From contig CAJMMT010000003.1 in assembly GCA_905214715.1 (NCBI GenBank), positions 62,001 through 126,000 of the forward strand: 64,000 nucleotides of DNA. The letters are read 5' to 3'. Made by a program: the position numbers and the translations under genes. The notes beneath the pieces were generated by a model. The model was not told the origin of the DNA, did not search any database, and was given only the letters and a program-made list of their open reading frames with translations. Position 1 is the first letter of the stretch. Every line of letters begins with the position of its first letter. The DNA comes from an uncultured bacterium (GTDB taxonomy: Bacteria > Bacteroidota > Bacteroidia > Bacteroidales > Muribaculaceae). Of this stretch, positions 38,744 to 47,512 are shown piece by piece.

Positions 38744-38782
38744 AGAGCCGTCCCGCTTGCCGGGAAGCACGGGGACGGCTCT
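38744..38782 (-). terminator. Terminator or attenuator between two secreted-protein genes
   Basis: AGAGCCGTCCC (38744-38754) pairs with GGGACGGCTCT (38772-38782), with an inner GCTT/AAGC pairing, followed on the minus strand by TTATTTATAT. It ends the gene at 38811 just 19 bp before the next ATG, so it may attenuate the Omp28-like pair. Confidence 0.75.
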
Positions 38783-38810
38783 ATATGATTTCACATGTGA
38801 ATGATACTGT

Positions 38811-40169
38811 TTACTTCACGACCACGCGGCAGCTTTCATCACCCGTGCGGGCTACATAGATGCCGGGAGCGAGCTGTACGGAAGTACCTTTGCCTGCAAG
38901 CTTGCCGTCTATCGTATAAACCTCACCGGCCTCACCGCAGAAGTCAATGCGACCCTTGGCGACTACTACAGACTTGCGACCGTTGGTAAACACCTGAGGA
39001 GCGGAACTACCGGGCTCTACAAGAGCTTCATCAAGTACTATGGTGAACGGTGTATATTGATACTGTCCGATTCCTTCGTTGAATTCACGTGTGGCACCGC
39101 CAAGAACCTTTCCATCCATTGAGATCTTGGAAATATGCGACAGCTCAAGCGATTGTGTATCTACGTTCCAATAATTGACTATATCATTCGCTGCACCATC
39201 CACTACTACATAAGGACCGAATGGGAACTCGTATTTTTGGTCGACACCGCAAGACCAACCATTATATTTTTCATTATAGGTCCATTCATCGGTAAGATAG
39301 TTGTAAACGGCAGCCTCCATACGGATACGTCCTTCACCCTCTTCTTCATCGGTGATTTCAAGCACTTTCGTGCGGCTGCAATAGAAATTACCCTTGTCGT
39401 CGTTTGAGTAAATCACATCGCCAAATGTATTGGTGCTTTCCTGATCGCGGAAGCCGTTGATGAAATATCCTTTTTCATCACCCATATACTTATCTTTGTA
39501 ATACCAGGGCACCATGCGCACTTCAAGCTTATCCCAGATTATCAATTCTCCGTCTTTGATTATGGCATCGATATTCGATGAAAATCCCCAGAAAAGAGAA
39601 CCTGCCATCACCTTACCGTCGGGTGAGATGCTTGTAATGTACATGCCCTGCAGGAAACCACCACCCTGATCATAGTCAAGATCATCGTAAAGGGTGAGCA
39701 CATAATCGCCCTCGGTCTCGTCCCAATCCCAACGGGCGGGGAAATATCCACCGTTAGTCAGAGAGGCCGATGTCTGACAATATAAGTAACCGGCTATAAC
39801 CTTGCCGTCGGGAGTAACACAACTGGCTTCGCTGGTATTAAGAGTCGCGGGAGTGATCTGAAGATCGGTCCACTCGTCATTCTTGTAGTAACCGGGATAT
39901 TGATTGCCGCTTAGAACACGAGAGCCCACCGCTACACCATCATCGGTAATATCCATAAGAAGAATACCGGAAAGCAATTTGGGATTCTCAGGGTCATCCG
40001 CACTCCATATATAGGAATAGATGTTCTCATCATCAGTCCATACAGCGTATTTACCGTTGTCTGATACGCCCCTGCAGTCACCTACCATATTTTCAGGTGC
40101 GGGATAGAAAGAAGTGGCCATTGCGCTTACAGAAGCCATAGCCATCGCTGCGAGTAAAATTTTTTTCAT
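38811..40169 (-). CDS. Secreted protein with repeated SpDGkvxaG motifs and type IX sorting domain
   Basis: This 452-residue protein has a signal peptide (1-18, ending SAMA). Several segments of the form (S/T)PDGKVxAG recur (CVTPDGKVIAGYLY, SISPDGKVMAGSLF, KISMDGKVLGGATR, and VSDNGKYAVW at the start), as in beta-propeller or HAF-type repeat proteins. The C-terminus (EVYTIDGKLAGKGTSVQLAP, then GIYVARTGDESCRVVVK) is a type A sorting domain. It probably forms a surface beta-propeller. The ligand is unknown. It stands upstream of the Omp28-like pair but a terminator separates them. Confidence 0.78.
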   Translation of the reverse strand: MKKILLAAMAMASVSAMATSFYPAPENMVGDCRGVSDNGKYAVWTDDENIYSYIWSADDPENPKLLSGILLMDITDDGVAVGSRVLSGNQYPGYYKNDEWTDLQITPATLNTSEASCVTPDGKVIAGYLYCQTSASLTNGGYFPARWDWDETEGDYVLTLYDDLDYDQGGGFLQGMYITSISPDGKVMAGSLFWGFSSNIDAIIKDGELIIWDKLEVRMVPWYYKDKYMGDEKGYFINGFRDQESTNTFGDVIYSNDDKGNFYCSRTKVLEITDEEEGEGRIRMEAAVYNYLTDEWTYNEKYNGWSCGVDQKYEFPFGPYVVVDGAANDIVNYWNVDTQSLELSHISKISMDGKVLGGATREFNEGIGQYQYTPFTIVLDEALVEPGSSAPQVFTNGRKSVVVAKGRIDFCGEAGEVYTIDGKLAGKGTSVQLAPGIYVARTGDESCRVVVK

Positions 40170-40403
40170 CTGTGTCAGGTCTATGTTAATTAATGTATTA
40201 AATTAAAAATAAGTATCTGATTTAGTCCAAAACGAAAGAAAGACTACTATTCTGACGCTCAAAATTAATATTTTTCTGCATAACTCACAATAAAAACCGG
40301 CAAGTTTTTTTTGTAAGAAACATTAAAAATTGTTATTTTCGCATTGACATCTGTAAAATATAATTGATTAACAGCAATATTAACAATTTATAAATCATAA
40401 ACG
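40170..40403. other. AT-rich divergent intergenic region
   Basis: No gene is visible. It should hold promoters for the beta-propeller-like protein and the OPT transporter. TATTTTCG near 40335 is a one-mismatch match to the -7 box for the plus strand. Confidence 0.4.
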
Positions 40404-42371
40404 ATGAAAGAAACCGACGAAGCTCTAACTCCGACTGGTCTTCCTGAAAACGCGTTTCGGGAATTGGCCTCCGATGAGCAATACGTGCCGGTCATGCATC
40501 CTGCCCACGACCAGCAGGAAGTTACCCCCTACTCGGTCATAACCGGCTTGATAATGGCCATCGTCTTTTCTGCCGCAGCCGCCTATCTGGGGCTTAAGGT
40601 AGGACAGGTATTTGAAGCCGCCATTCCCATCGCCATCATAGCCGTGGGGCTTTCCAACGCGCTGGGTAAAAAGAACGCGCTCGGACAGAATGTTATAATC
40701 CAGTCCATAGGCGCATGTTCCGGAGTCATAGTGGCCGGTGCCATCTTTACGCTGCCCGCGCTTTTTATCCTTCAGGCAAAATATCCTGAAATCACAGTAC
40801 AGTTCTATCAGATTTTCCTATCCTCTTTACTTGGAGGTATACTCGGAATTCTTTTCTTCATACCTTTCCGTAAGTATTTCGTAAAGGATATGCACGGCAA
40901 GTATCCTTTCCCGGAGGCCACAGCCACCACTCAGGTGCTCATTTCGGGCCAAGGTTCGGCACAGAGCACAGGAGGTCAGGCCAAGACTCTCCTAACAGCC
41001 TCGCTCATAGGAGGTATATACGACTATATTGTGGCGACATTCGGCTGGTGGGCCGAGACCGTAACCTCTCTTGCCTCACAGGCAGGAACCATGCTTGCCG
41101 AGAAAACGAAACTCGTGCTTAGCTGCAATACCGGCGCCGCCCTTCTCGGACTCGGTTATATAGTAGGTCTCAAATATGCTTTCGTTATCTTCGCCGGCTC
41201 CATATTCGTATGGTGGATCATAATACCCTTGCTCGGCACATACGGCTCCCCTGAGTTCCAGGCAATGGCTCCGGATGCCATATTCAGCGGATACGCCCGT
41301 ATGATCGGCATCGGCGGCATAGCCATGGCCGGTGTAATCGGGATAATCAAATCATGGCCCATCATACAGCAGGCTGTCGGTCTGGCCGGTCGCGAACTCA
41401 AAGGGAAAGCCGCGGGTGCCAAGGAAATACGATGGCAGACCGACATTTCAATGAAGCATGTGGTGTTCTTCATAGCTATCGCTCTCGTTGCCGTGCTGAT
41501 ATTCTTCTGGTTCGGAGTCATCAATACTCTATGGCAGGCGATAGTGGCATGGGCGGTAGTCGTACTGATTGCGTTCCTGTTTACCACAGTAGCCGCCAAC
41601 GCGATTGCGATCGTCGGCTCCAATCCCGTTTCCGGAATGACTCTTATGACCCTTATCATAGCCTCGGCTATCTTCGTGGCTATCGGCCTTAGCGGCACAA
41701 GCGGCATCGTCGCCTCGATGGTGATAGGAGGCGTTGTCTGCACCGCACTATCTATGGCGGGCGGCTTTGTTACCGACCTTAAGATTGGCTACTGGCTCGG
41801 ATCGACGCCACGCAAGCAGGAAAGCTGGAAGTTCCTCGGCACTCTCGCATCGGCGGCTACGGTCGGAGGTGTTATCATGGTGCTTAACCAGGTATACGGT
41901 TTCTCGGGAGAAAACGCGCTTGTAGCCCCTCAGGCAAATGCGATGGCAAAAGTAATCGAACCCCTTATGATGGGTGGAGACACACCTTGGATTCTTTATA
42001 TGGTTGGAGCCATCCTCGCCTGCATCCTCAATTGGCTCGGCGTACCCGCATTGGCTTTTTGCCTCGGCATGTTCATACCTCTCAGTCTCAACACCCCCAT
42101 GCTTGTAGGCGGAGCGGTAGCTTACTTCGTAAGTAATTCATCGAAAGATAAGAACCTCAACGATGCACGTCGCGACCGAGGCACCCTGATTGCTTCCGGC
42201 CTGATTGCCGGAGGAGCGCTATTCGGAGTATTCGCCGCCGTAACACGCTTTGCAGGATTCGAATACCAGAACCCTCTTGGCATGGAAACATCCCAAATTC
42301 TCGGATGCGTGGCATACATCTGCCTGATAGGATACCTTATATGGGATTCCAAACGTGCGAAACTACAATAA
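40404..42371 (+). CDS. OPT family oligopeptide transporter
   Basis: This 655-residue inner-membrane protein has about 14-16 hydrophobic helices. The segments YSVITGLIMAIVFSAAAAYL with GLKVGQVFEAAIP, PFPEATATTQVLISGQGS and GSTPRKQESWKFLG are hallmarks of the bacterial OPT family, which imports oligopeptides or metal chelates by proton symport. A 30-residue hydrophilic N-terminus precedes the first helix. It is monocistronic and ends at a terminator. Peptide uptake would fit the secreted proteases in the window, but the substrate is not known. Confidence 0.93.
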   Translation: MKETDEALTPTGLPENAFRELASDEQYVPVMHPAHDQQEVTPYSVITGLIMAIVFSAAAAYLGLKVGQVFEAAIPIAIIAVGLSNALGKKNALGQNVIIQSIGACSGVIVAGAIFTLPALFILQAKYPEITVQFYQIFLSSLLGGILGILFFIPFRKYFVKDMHGKYPFPEATATTQVLISGQGSAQSTGGQAKTLLTASLIGGIYDYIVATFGWWAETVTSLASQAGTMLAEKTKLVLSCNTGAALLGLGYIVGLKYAFVIFAGSIFVWWIIIPLLGTYGSPEFQAMAPDAIFSGYARMIGIGGIAMAGVIGIIKSWPIIQQAVGLAGRELKGKAAGAKEIRWQTDISMKHVVFFIAIALVAVLIFFWFGVINTLWQAIVAWAVVVLIAFLFTTVAANAIAIVGSNPVSGMTLMTLIIASAIFVAIGLSGTSGIVASMVIGGVVCTALSMAGGFVTDLKIGYWLGSTPRKQESWKFLGTLASAATVGGVIMVLNQVYGFSGENALVAPQANAMAKVIEPLMMGGDTPWILYMVGAILACILNWLGVPALAFCLGMFIPLSLNTPMLVGGAVAYFVSNSSKDKNLNDARRDRGTLIASGLIAGGALFGVFAAVTRFAGFEYQNPLGMETSQILGCVAYICLIGYLIWDSKRAKLQ

Positions 42372-42398
42372 AACCTATTGAATAACCATTATTCTAAT

Positions 42399-42432
42399 AC
42401 GGGGGCGGTCATAAACGACTTCCCCCGTTTTA
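42399..42432 (+). terminator. Terminator after the OPT gene
   Basis: ACGGGGG (42399-42405) pairs with CCCCCGT (42422-42428), followed by TTTTATT. It ends about 10 bp before the start of the epimerase gene. Confidence 0.8.
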
Positions 42433-42442
42433 TTCTGCTCTT

Positions 42443-43618
42443 ATGAAAGTATTCATGACAGGAGCCACCGGCACCATGGGAATGGCCGCTTTGCGCGAAC
42501 TTGCCTCGCGATCCGGACACCCGACATATATACTGTTGGCGCGCGATTCGAAAAAGAACCGACGATTGCTTGCCCCTTATCTGAACTCCGAGGGTTTCGA
42601 AGTAATCTGGGGCGACTTGCTTGATGCCACAAGTGTATCGCGCGGTATCGCGGAAGCGGATATGTGTCTGCACGTAGGTGGTATGGTTTCTCCTTTGGCA
42701 GACCACTACCCGGAAAAGACTCTTGAAGTCAACCTCGGGTCTATGCGCAATATAATCGACTCCGTATTGTCTCTGCCCGACCCTTCACGATGCCCTGTTG
42801 TATATATAGGATCCGTTTCGCAATATGGCCCTCATAACATTCCCGACCATTGGGTAGATGCATCAAGTCCACAAATTCCCGCTAAATACGATACATATGC
42901 CTACTCTAAAATTGAAGCGGAGAGAATGCTGCGCGAATCGGGAATACCCAAATGGGCTTCGCTCAGACTCGGCAGCATACTCTCGGCAGATCTCCTGAAA
43001 AAAGGGACCGATCCCATTACGTTTCATGTGCCGATGCGCGGTGTGCTGGAATGGACCACCGACAGCGATTGCGGCAGACTGCTTGCCAATCTGTCGTCTG
43101 TAAAACTGCCGGATGAATTCTGGAACCGGGCTTACAACATAGGTTCAGGAAAGTCGTTCCGTCTTACATATCATGAATTTGAAACAATGTTGCTGAGAAC
43201 TTTAGGATGCCCTCCTCCGGAAAAAATTTTCGAACCGGAATGGTTTGCGACGGGGAATTTCCATGGAGCCTTTTTCCGGGATTCTGATTTACTTGAATCA
43301 TTTCTTCACTTCCGCGGTCATGACGATGCAGACACTCATTTCAAGAAAATGAAAGAGGGGCTACCCTGGTATTTCCGTCTTACACCTATTGCGCCGGCTT
43401 TCGTCATAAAGATGTTTATGAAATCCATAGCCGGCAAATGGCCTTTCGGACCGTTGTCATGGATTTCAGAGAGTGAACCGCACAAACCTGACACTCCCCG
43501 GAAGCGCAAAGCCGAAGATATGGTAAACGCATTCTTCGGATCGCGCCAACAATGGGAAAACATTCCCGGATGGTCTGATTTTACGCTCCCAAAAGTTGAA
43601 AAAGATGCAAAAAGGTAG
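42443..43618 (+). CDS. NAD-dependent epimerase/dehydratase family protein
   Basis: This 391-residue extended short-chain dehydrogenase has the nucleotide-binding TGATGTMGMAAL motif (residues 5-16), LHVGGMVSPLADHYP and the active-site pair in YDTYAYSKIEAERML (Tyr and Lys). The C-terminal half resembles 3-beta-hydroxysteroid-type dehydrogenases more than sugar epimerases. The substrate is unknown. Its last 23 bp overlap the GluQ-like gene in another frame, so the two are translationally coupled. Confidence 0.85.
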   Translation: MKVFMTGATGTMGMAALRELASRSGHPTYILLARDSKKNRRLLAPYLNSEGFEVIWGDLLDATSVSRGIAEADMCLHVGGMVSPLADHYPEKTLEVNLGSMRNIIDSVLSLPDPSRCPVVYIGSVSQYGPHNIPDHWVDASSPQIPAKYDTYAYSKIEAERMLRESGIPKWASLRLGSILSADLLKKGTDPITFHVPMRGVLEWTTDSDCGRLLANLSSVKLPDEFWNRAYNIGSGKSFRLTYHEFETMLLRTLGCPPPEKIFEPEWFATGNFHGAFFRDSDLLESFLHFRGHDDADTHFKKMKEGLPWYFRLTPIAPAFVIKMFMKSIAGKWPFGPLSWISESEPHKPDTPRKRKAEDMVNAFFGSRQQWENIPGWSDFTLPKVEKDAKR

Positions 43619-44597
43619 ATTCGCCCCCTCCCCAACGGGACGAATGCATTTGGGCAATATTTTTACCGCCCTTGTATCCTGGCTTTCGGTGAAGAGCAAA
43701 GGCGGTACATGGGTGCTTCGACATGAAGATCTCGACAGGCAACGCAGTCGGGCCGAATATGCCGCGATGATAGAAGAGGATCTTAAGTGGTTCGGCCTTG
43801 AATGGGATGAAGGAGGACTTGACAACCATATACCCGAGGGAAACGATACCATAACATCATCTCCCTACAGCCAAAGTAAGCGCGATAGCTTCTATTACGA
43901 CATCCTCAAGTCTATATGCGATACCGGGATGGTATATCCATGCTTCTGCAGAAGGGCAGACATAATGGCTGCGAATGCTCCTCATCAGTCAGACGGCAGA
44001 ATGATATATGCCGGAACATGCAGACCAAATAAACTTCCCGATCTCTCCCGGACTCTCGGCAGGCTCAACGAAATGGAAGGCCCTGAGCGATGGAGATCTC
44101 TGAGACTGGCTGTACCGGATCGCGACATACCGTTCGACGACATGATATGTGGACCGAATTCCTTCAATCTGGCAAAAGACTGCGGCGACTTCATTTTACA
44201 AAGGGGCGATGGTACCTGGGCATACCAACTCGCAGTTGTCGCGGACGATCATCTAATGGGCATTTCCGAAGTTATAAGAGGTAATGATTTGCTGCTTTCC
44301 ACATCCCAACAGATTTATCTTTACGAACTGATGGGTTGGGAACCACCCCGATTCGGACATCTGCCGCTATTGGTCAACAGAGCCGGACAGCGTCTTTCGA
44401 AACGCGACAATTCCCTGAACATGGCTCGGCTAAGAGAACGGTTCGGCCCGGAGCGACTTTTGGGGCTTCTTACCGGTATTACAGGACTCGCACCCAACAC
44501 CAATCCGATATCCGCAGCCGAATTATTGAAAAAATTTTCGTTAGACAATTTGCAGTGTGTCAACAATATAGTTATAAACGAAAATTATTTTTCATAA
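43596..44597 (+). CDS. gluQ: Glutamyl-Q tRNA(Asp) synthetase-like protein
   Basis: This 333-residue class I synthetase-like protein lacks the anticodon-binding domain, like GluQRS, which glutamylates queuosine in tRNA-Asp. It has the HIGH-type motif in SPTGRMHLGNIF, a zinc-type cluster (YPCFCRRADI and YAGTCR) and the KMSKS-type motif RLSKRDNSLNMARL. It starts at 43596, overlapping the epimerase gene by 23 bp; an internal ATG at 43605 gives the same motif set. It is slightly longer than the usual ~300 residues. Confidence 0.88.
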   Translation: MKKMQKGRFAPSPTGRMHLGNIFTALVSWLSVKSKGGTWVLRHEDLDRQRSRAEYAAMIEEDLKWFGLEWDEGGLDNHIPEGNDTITSSPYSQSKRDSFYYDILKSICDTGMVYPCFCRRADIMAANAPHQSDGRMIYAGTCRPNKLPDLSRTLGRLNEMEGPERWRSLRLAVPDRDIPFDDMICGPNSFNLAKDCGDFILQRGDGTWAYQLAVVADDHLMGISEVIRGNDLLLSTSQQIYLYELMGWEPPRFGHLPLLVNRAGQRLSKRDNSLNMARLRERFGPERLLGLLTGITGLAPNTNPISAAELLKKFSLDNLQCVNNIVINENYFS

Positions 44598-44634
44598 AAA
44601 AACGACATACTATTAAACCATCTGCACACACATT

Positions 44635-44741
44635 GTGTTTTAATATCAAAAGAAAGAAATTCGTTTCATGATGTTAGGTTAGTTAAAGAGTATTATGGAA
44701 AACATGCAGACGGAGCAGCTTGTGAAAGTTGCTCCGTCTGA
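44635..44741 (+). ncRNA. Two-copy structured element, copy 2
   Basis: 44635-44706 repeats 5867-5938 with only a few differences, all near the 5' end. The following hairpin pairs 44707-44721 with 44726-44740 (15 pairs, one G-U) around the same GTGA loop. Its lower stem reads CAGACGGAGC where copy 1 has AGCCGTAGCC, so nearly every lower pair is changed on both sides. ATTTTA follows. It lies between the convergent GluQ-like and DUF5106 genes. Confidence 0.6.
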
Positions 44742-44770
44742 TTTTACGACTATTCCATTAATATTAATCT

Positions 44771-44870
44771 TTCCCGATTAATCCTGTTAAATCCCGGTTA
44801 ATCACGATTCTTCCCGGTTAATCCCGTTAATGTTAAATCACGATTCTTCCCGGCTCTTCCCGGTTAATCC
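44771..44870. repeat. Degenerate short direct repeats (TTCCCGGTTAATC)
   Basis: TTCCCGATTAATC (44771), ATCCCGGTTAATC (44791), TTCCCGGTTAATC (44811) and TTCCCGGTTAATC (44857) recur, the first three at a 20-bp period. CGATTCTTCCCGG occurs twice between them. No gene lies here, and the spacing is too short for a CRISPR array. The function is unknown. Confidence 0.6.
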
Positions 44871-44939
44871 CTCCAATCGGAATTATTCAGAAGCATTCTT
44901 GATTAATCCTGATTATCATTCCCTCTTTATTGATTCTCA

Positions 44940-45893
44940 TTAGAGGGTTTTATATAGGTCGGCCAGAGTGCCGTCCTTTACAATTATGCGTCCCGACGAA
45001 TCGATAAGATAAAAGGAGGGTGTTGCCCTGACCACATATAAATCTTCACTGTCGACTGTCTGGTCAATGTCTATGCCGACCTTCCATTCTTTCGGTAATC
45101 CAACAGCATGTCCGCGCCAAAGGGTTTCGTCCTCTCCAAGATACACCGCCATAAATCCGATACCACCTTCTGCAATCGATGCAATAAAAGCCTCGTTCGC
45201 CTCAAGCGCGTCGATGACTTTATTGCAACTCTCACAATCAGGTTCATAAAACATCAGGATTGTCAACGGGTTATTCCGAGTGTATTCTTTCAGACTAACT
45301 TTGCGCCCATTACGGTCTCTGACAGAGAAATCCGGGGCTACAGTACCCGGGGAATTACGTTTTATCTCTTCAAGACGATATTCGGCATGCACAGCACCAT
45401 TCCCACCTTTAGACATCGCATATTCCACAAATGGCGTATAATATCTTTCAGACCTGAAAGGACTTTCCGGTTCCCACAGATAACGCTCGGCAAGCTGTGA
45501 AACCCGGGCATAAGCCTCCGGAGAAGAGTTATATGCCCTATCAAGCAGTTTGGTTACGCCAGCTTCAAGACCGGGTTGTGTGCAAAAATCCATTATCGCT
45601 ATAAAGTCGCTTATGCCCTGCTCCATAATTATGGAATCAGTCAGGACTTTACTATCCGAAAAATCCACACTGTCCCAAAAATGGGCAAGCAAATAGTCAG
45701 CTCTATCGCCGGGTTCTGTCAGAGAGTCGGGAACTTCCGGGATCGCTATCTGCGATAATCGGGCTGCATTTTCCATACTGTCTTCCTTGACATTCCCACC
45801 ATCTTTTCCGCCGGAACAGGATAATAGCGATGCGGTCAGAAAAACAAAAAAGGCAATGACTTTATATCGTGAAATGTTATTTAAATTCAACAT
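44940..45893 (-). CDS. DUF5106 / thioredoxin-like lipoprotein
   Basis: This 317-residue protein has a lipobox (SLLSC, Cys about residue 26) and so is membrane-anchored. A DUF5106-type helical domain covers about 45-180 (DRADYLLAHFWDSVDFSD, then LWEPESPFRSERYYTPFVEY). A thioredoxin/TlpA-like domain follows from about 190 (GTVAPDFSVRDRNG), with the redox motif CESC in FYEPDCESCNKVIDA and a cis-Pro segment RATPSFYLID. It probably acts in periplasmic thiol redox. It is monocistronic. Confidence 0.85.
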   Translation of the reverse strand: MLNLNNISRYKVIAFFVFLTASLLSCSGGKDGGNVKEDSMENAARLSQIAIPEVPDSLTEPGDRADYLLAHFWDSVDFSDSKVLTDSIIMEQGISDFIAIMDFCTQPGLEAGVTKLLDRAYNSSPEAYARVSQLAERYLWEPESPFRSERYYTPFVEYAMSKGGNGAVHAEYRLEEIKRNSPGTVAPDFSVRDRNGRKVSLKEYTRNNPLTILMFYEPDCESCNKVIDALEANEAFIASIAEGGIGFMAVYLGEDETLWRGHAVGLPKEWKVGIDIDQTVDSEDLYVVRATPSFYLIDSSGRIIVKDGTLADLYKTL

Positions 45894-45971
45894 ACCGTAT
45901 TAGAGCAAGGTTACTTTCAGTTATGTAACGCTTTTTAGAGATGGATAATACATAAACCGCCCTATTTTTGC

Positions 45972-45979
45972 TATCTTTG
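45972..45979 (+). promoter_or_regulatory. -7 box TATCTTTG for the rfbACDB operon
   Basis: This exact TAnnTTTG match lies 26 bp before the ATG at 46006 and would give a short leader of about 20 nt. Confidence 0.5.
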
Positions 45980-46005
45980 CACTATTATTCTATTCGTTGC
46001 AAACT

Positions 46006-46902
46006 ATGAAGGGAATCATTTTGGCCGGCGGGTCAGGCACCCGCCTTTATCCTATCACCAAAGGAGTCTCGAAACAGCTATTGCCGGTTTATGACAAACC
46101 GATGATTTACTATCCGTTGTCGGCCCTGATGCTCGCCGGCATACGCGATATCCTGATTATCTCCACTCCGCAGGATCTTCCTGGATTCCGGAGGCTACTC
46201 GGCGATGGCTCGGACTTCGGAATCAAACTCAGTTACGCCGAACAGCCCTCGCCCGATGGACTTGCCCAGGCATTCATCATAGGCCGCGACTTCATCGGCG
46301 ATGACGCGGCGTGCCTCGTTCTGGGCGACAACATCTTCCATGGCGCCGGATTCTCCAGAATGCTGAAAGAGTCGGTACGCACAGCCGAGGAAGAAGGCAA
46401 AGCCACCGTATTCGGCTACTGGGTCGACGACCCGGAACGTTACGGCGTGGCCGAGTTCGACGGCGAGGGGAACTGCATCTCCATCGAGGAGAAACCCGAG
46501 CACCCCAAGAGCAATTACGCCGTTGTCGGCCTCTATTTCTATCCGAACAAGGTCGTCGACGTGGCCGCCAACATAAAGCCGTCGGCCCGCGGGGAACTTG
46601 AAATCACCGCCGTGAACCAGGAGTTCCTGAAAGATGGGGAACTGAAGGTACAGACGCTTCCGCGCGGTTTCGCGTGGCTCGACACCGGGACCCACGACTC
46701 GCTCGCCGAGGCCTCGATATACGTCGAGGTACTCGAGAAACGCCAGGGACTGAAGATCGCGTGTCTCGAAGGAGTGGCCTACAGCAACGGCTGGATATCG
46801 GCCGACAGGCTTCGGGAACTGGCGAAGCCCATGCTGAAAAACCAGTATGGCAAGTACCTTGTGAAAATAGCGGGGGAAAGCAATCTGCAAAAATTTGAGT
46901 AA
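46006..46902 (+). CDS. rfbA: Glucose-1-phosphate thymidylyltransferase
   Basis: This 298-residue enzyme makes dTDP-glucose, the first step to dTDP-L-rhamnose. The start at 46006 ([16 protein letters not shown]) is preferred over an in-frame TTG three codons upstream. The [20 protein letters not shown] signature and the sugar-binding [20 protein letters not shown] are present. Its length is typical. It leads an operon with rfbC, rfbD and rfbB, whose bases are clearly more GC-rich than the flanking genes. Confidence 0.97.
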   Translation: MKGIILAGGSGTRLYPITKGVSKQLLPVYDKPMIYYPLSALMLAGIRDILIISTPQDLPGFRRLLGDGSDFGIKLSYAEQPSPDGLAQAFIIGRDFIGDDAACLVLGDNIFHGAGFSRMLKESVRTAEEEGKATVFGYWVDDPERYGVAEFDGEGNCISIEEKPEHPKSNYAVVGLYFYPNKVVDVAANIKPSARGELEITAVNQEFLKDGELKVQTLPRGFAWLDTGTHDSLAEASIYVEVLEKRQGLKIACLEGVAYSNGWISADRLRELAKPMLKNQYGKYLVKIAGESNLQKFE

Positions 46903-46944
46903 GATCCCCGTTATCAGGGTCCGCCAATCAAAATCAGACATACA

Positions 46945-47511
46945 ATGACAAAGATAGAAACCCCGATACAGGGAGTGATCATACTTGAGCCGAGGGTATT
47001 CAAGGATGCCCGTGGCTATTTTTTCGAGAGCTACAGCGAGAGGATTTTCAACGAGCTCGCGGGCAGGGAGGTCAGATTCGTGCAGGACAACGAGTCGTGC
47101 TCGTCGCGCGGCGTGATGCGCGGGCTGCACTTCCAGCGTCCCCCCTACACCCAGGCCAAGCTGGTGCGCTGCGTGCGCGGTGCCGTGCTCGACGTAGCCG
47201 TCGACATCCGCAAGGGCTCCCCGACCTACGGACAGCACGTGGCCGTGGAACTGACCGAGGACAACCACCGCCAGTTCTTCGTGCCGCGCGGATTCGCCCA
47301 CGGATTCGCGGTACTGAGCGACACGGCGGTGTTCCAGTACAAATGCGACAGCTACTATCATCCCGAGGCCGACGGCGGAATCTCGATCCTCGACGGCTCG
47401 CTCGGCATAGACTGGCGCATCGACCCCTCTGAGGCGCTGCTGAGCGAGAAAGACACGAAACATCCTTTGCTTGAAGAGTTCGACTCACCTTTCGTATATG
47501 GAGAAATCTAA
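46945..47511 (+). CDS. rfbC: dTDP-4-dehydrorhamnose 3,5-epimerase
   Basis: This 188-residue cupin-type epimerase has the family pattern GVIILEPRVFKDARGYFFES, the catalytic His region RGVMRGLHFQRPPYTQAKLV, RCVRGAVLDVAVDIRKGSPT and VPRGFAHGFAVLS. Third enzyme of the rhamnose pathway. It lies 42 bp after rfbA and 1 bp before rfbD. GC-rich with strong preference for codons ending in C or G. Confidence 0.97.
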   Translation: MTKIETPIQGVIILEPRVFKDARGYFFESYSERIFNELAGREVRFVQDNESCSSRGVMRGLHFQRPPYTQAKLVRCVRGAVLDVAVDIRKGSPTYGQHVAVELTEDNHRQFFVPRGFAHGFAVLSDTAVFQYKCDSYYHPEADGGISILDGSLGIDWRIDPSEALLSEKDTKHPLLEEFDSPFVYGEI

Positions 47512-47512
47512 A

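Noticed and set aside
44771..44870. Possible CRISPR-like array
   Set aside because: The repeats are 13 bases with 7-base gaps, degenerate, and there are no unique spacers or cas genes.
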